7,677 nt of DNA from Deltaproteobacteria bacterium (GTDB lineage: Bacteria > Desulfobacterota > UBA8473): the NCBI GenBank assembly GCA_030621455.1, contig JAUXHQ010000077.1, positions 1 through 7,677 of the forward strand, in the 5' to 3' direction. Each line of letters begins with the position of its first letter. Within the stretch, counting starts at the first letter, position 1. The notes below the pieces were generated by a model. It was given only the letters and a program-made list of their open reading frames with translations, ran no database searches and was not told where the DNA came from. Shown in pieces: positions 5,893 to 7,677 of this stretch. The position numbers were made by a program, and so were the translations under genes.

Positions 5893-6669
5893 ATGGCTAT
5901 AGCGATAGGTGTGGATGTAGGTTCCTTGTGCACGAAGACGGTAATATTGGATGGGGGGAATAATGTCCTGGCATACGACATTATGCGGAGCGGGCATTAT
6001 TACAAGGGCGCGGCTGAGGAGTCTATAGATAATGTTCTCAAGACAGCCGGTCTCAGGAAAGAAGATATAGGGTACATACTGGGTACAGGTTACGGGAGAG
6101 GGGCCGTGTCCTCGGCTGATGGCCAGGTGACTGAGATAACTTGCCACGCTCGGGGAGCCACAAGGCTTTTCCCCGGGGTTCACACGGTCATTGATATCGG
6201 TGGGCAGGATAGCAAGGTAATAGGTATCGGTGACAATGCCCGCGTGACCAACTTTGTCATGAACGACAAATGCGCTGCCGGGACAGGCCGATTCTTAGAG
6301 GTTATGGCATTGGCGCTCTCTGTTGATATAGGAGAGATGGGGGACCTGTTTTTTGCGTCCGACAAGAAGGTTGAGGTGAGCAGCATGTGTACCGTATTTG
6401 CTGAATCGGAGGTTATTTCCCTCTTTGCTCAGGGTCACAAAAAAGCAGATATTGCAGCCGGCATAGCCGATTCTATTGCCCGGCGTATCGTAGGTATGGT
6501 GGGACAGGTAGGTTTGAAGGAAGAGGTAATCATGTCAGGAGGTGTCGCAAAGAACGCCGGGGTTGCCCATGCGATCGGGGAGAGGATAGGGGCTAAACTC
6601 CTAATTGCTGATGAACCGCAGATAGTCGGTGCTCTTGGAGCTGCAATTATCGCTTCAGAGCGAATATGA
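5893..6669 (+). CDS. ATP-dependent [4Fe-4S] activator of the dehydratase/reductase, BadG/HgdC/BcrD family
   Basis: This 258-residue ASKHA-fold ATPase accepts an electron from ferredoxin or flavodoxin and uses ATP hydrolysis to inject it into the two-subunit enzyme. Visible motifs are the phosphate-1 loop GVDVGSLCTKT (residues 6-16), DIGGQDSK (101-108), NDKCAAGTGRFLE with Cys127, SSMCTVFAESEV with Cys166, and the adenosine motif MSGGVAKN (214-221). Cys127 and Cys166 have the same numbering as the ligands of the bridging [4Fe-4S] cluster in the homodimeric Acidaminococcus activator HgdC. This suggests a homodimer with one shared cluster, unlike the heterodimeric BcrA/BcrD pair of benzoyl-CoA reductase. 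It starts 4 nt after the upstream stop. The family is certain. The homodimer is inference, since another activator could lie beyond the window. Confidence 0.95.
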   Translation: MAIAIGVDVGSLCTKTVILDGGNNVLAYDIMRSGHYYKGAAEESIDNVLKTAGLRKEDIGYILGTGYGRGAVSSADGQVTEITCHARGATRLFPGVHTVIDIGGQDSKVIGIGDNARVTNFVMNDKCAAGTGRFLEVMALALSVDIGEMGDLFFASDKKVEVSSMCTVFAESEVISLFAQGHKKADIAAGIADSIARRIVGMVGQVGLKEEVIMSGGVAKNAGVAHAIGERIGAKLLIADEPQIVGALGAAIIASERI

Positions 6670-6680
6670 ACCATTTGAAA

Positions 6681-6686
6681 AGGAGG
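6681..6686 (+). promoter_or_regulatory. Ribosome binding site of the acyl-CoA dehydrogenase gene
   Basis: A perfect AGGAGG lies 6 nt before the ATG at 6693. It is stronger than those of the two preceding genes, so this gene can be translated independently of upstream coupling. Confidence 0.8.
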
Positions 6687-6692
6687 TTGCAA

Positions 6693-7677
6693 ATGGAGCT
6701 ATCCTTGAATGAAGAACAAGAAATAATGAAAAGGAACGCCCAGAATTTTCTTAAGAAAGAATGTCCCACGAGTCTGGTGCGGGAATTGGCGGAAGATGAT
6801 GAGGGGTTTTCTCCTGACCTCTGGCGTAAGATGGCCGATTTGGGCTGGATGGGCCTGATCCTTCCATTCGACTACGGGGGGAGCGAGGGGGATTTCCTCC
6901 ACCTTGCCGTACTTCTGGAGGAAATGGGAAGGGCATGTTCGCCCAGCTGGTACTTCTCCACCGTGGTTCTTGGCGCTCAGATTATCCTCGAGATAGGTAC
7001 AGATGAGCAAAAGGACAGGCTCCTCCCTCCCATCGCCTCAGGTGAATCCATCGGAACCCTGGCCTTACTTGAGCCTCAATCCAAGTATAATCTGGCGAAA
7101 ATCGAAACGACTTCCAACAAGAATGGGGATGACTTTTTCATAGATGGGGTGAAGCTCTTTGTGCCTGATGTCCATATCGCCGACTGGATGGTTTGTGTTA
7201 CCAGGGGGCAAGGCAAGAACGGGGGAGAACCGGGTCTCAATCTTTTCTTTGTGGAAACAAAAAGTCCGGGCATATCCACGACCCTGCTCAAGACCATATC
7301 CGATGACAAACTCTTTGAAGTTAAACTCGATGAAGTAAAGACGCCGGCAGAAAACCGCCTTGGCAACGAAGAACAAGAGACGGCGCAAGTACAGAAGATA
7401 TTGCAGCGAGCGGCGCTTGCCAAGTGCGCAGAGATGGTCGGGGGGGCTCAGATGGTCTTGGACATGACCGTGGACTACGCGAAACAGCGTGTGCAATTCA
7501 AGCGTCCCATAGGGAGTTTCCAGGCTATTCAACACCATTGCGCCAACATGCTCATCGCTCTCGACTGTTCTCGTTACATTACTTACTATGCGGCGTGGCT
7601 GTTGAGCGAAGGGATTCCGTGTGAAAAGGAGATGGCAATGGCAAAGGCGTTTACTAGTGAAGCGTACATCGATGTCG
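6693..7677 (+). CDS. Acyl-CoA dehydrogenase, C-terminus cut off by the window edge
   Basis: The frame is open from ATG 6693 to the window end, giving 328 complete codons of an expected 370-390. The protein would be a cytoplasmic FAD flavoenzyme oxidising an acyl-CoA, or reducing an enoyl-CoA, with electron-transfer flavoprotein as partner. The helical N-terminal domain (about 1-118) includes LGWMGLILPFDYGG and LLEEMGRACSP. The beta middle domain spans about 119-225. The C-terminal helical domain starts about 230 and includes QFKRPIGSFQAIQHHCANM (268-286), the family's FAD/dimer contact signature. The usual ALTEP-x-x-GSD loop of the middle domain is replaced by ALLEPQSKYN (124-133), so it is divergent and may be one half of a two-gene heteromeric dehydrogenase of the PimC/PimD or FadE type. 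The catalytic Glu region of many members lies past the edge. It sits 23 nt after the activator gene in the same operon. Confidence 0.9.
   Translation, partial: MELSLNEEQEIMKRNAQNFLKKECPTSLVRELAEDDEGFSPDLWRKMADLGWMGLILPFDYGGSEGDFLHLAVLLEEMGRACSPSWYFSTVVLGAQIILEIGTDEQKDRLLPPIASGESIGTLALLEPQSKYNLAKIETTSNKNGDDFFIDGVKLFVPDVHIADWMVCVTRGQGKNGGEPGLNLFFVETKSPGISTTLLKTISDDKLFEVKLDEVKTPAENRLGNEEQETAQVQKILQRAALAKCAEMVGGAQMVLDMTVDYAKQRVQFKRPIGSFQAIQHHCANMLIALDCSRYITYYAAWLLSEGIPCEKEMAMAKAFTSEAYIDV

Noticed and set aside
7065..7538. 157-codon minus-strand open frame opposite the acyl-CoA dehydrogenase
   Set aside because: It is antisense to a gene with clear family motifs and has no coherent domain features.
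1..7677. CRISPR arrays, tRNA, rRNA, integrase or insertion-sequence genes
   Set aside because: I looked for regularly spaced repeats, tRNA-like cloverleafs and transposase motifs on both strands and saw none.

Overview
The window carries two divergent gene blocks separated by a long regulatory gap, and both blocks belong to strictly anaerobic carbon metabolism. The minus strand encodes a glycyl radical enzyme (289-2703), which is destroyed by oxygen once activated. The plus strand encodes a four-gene run: two subunits of the benzoyl-CoA reductase / 2-hydroxyacyl-CoA dehydratase family (3490-4632 and 4632-5888), their ATP-driven iron-sulfur activator (5893-6669), and an acyl-CoA dehydrogenase that runs off the right edge (6693-7677). 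Mixed GC content and frequent ATA, AGG and CGG codons fit an obligate anaerobe such as a sulfate-reducing or syntrophic Desulfobacterota member or another degrader of aromatic or fatty acids. That placement is inference; no marker gene is present.

Layout. At 1-6 a further minus-strand gene begins, with a good ribosome binding site, and leaves the window. Positions 7-288 hold no gene but contain a nested AT-rich palindromic element. The glycyl radical enzyme follows. Positions 2704-3489 (786 bp) separate the divergent genes and hold several palindromes, one good sigma-70-type promoter, a perfect 13-bp inverted repeat and a perfect TATAAT box just before the plus-strand operon. The plus-strand genes are tightly packed (1-nt overlap, 4-nt gap, 23-nt gap), so they are almost certainly one operon.

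How the genes may work together. The activator hydrolyses ATP to push one low-potential electron into the two-subunit Fe-S enzyme, which then reduces an aromatic acyl-CoA or dehydrates a 2-hydroxyacyl-CoA. The acyl-CoA dehydrogenase would act on the resulting acyl-CoA or enoyl-CoA. The glycyl radical enzyme may start or feed the same pathway by radical addition, decarboxylation or C-O/C-N cleavage. Its active site reads Cys-x-Gln instead of the Cys-x-Glu of known glycyl radical dehydratases and decarboxylases, so its substrate cannot be assigned from the sequence. The neighbourhood is a plausible undescribed anaerobic acyl-CoA or aromatic pathway, but the substrate is unknown.
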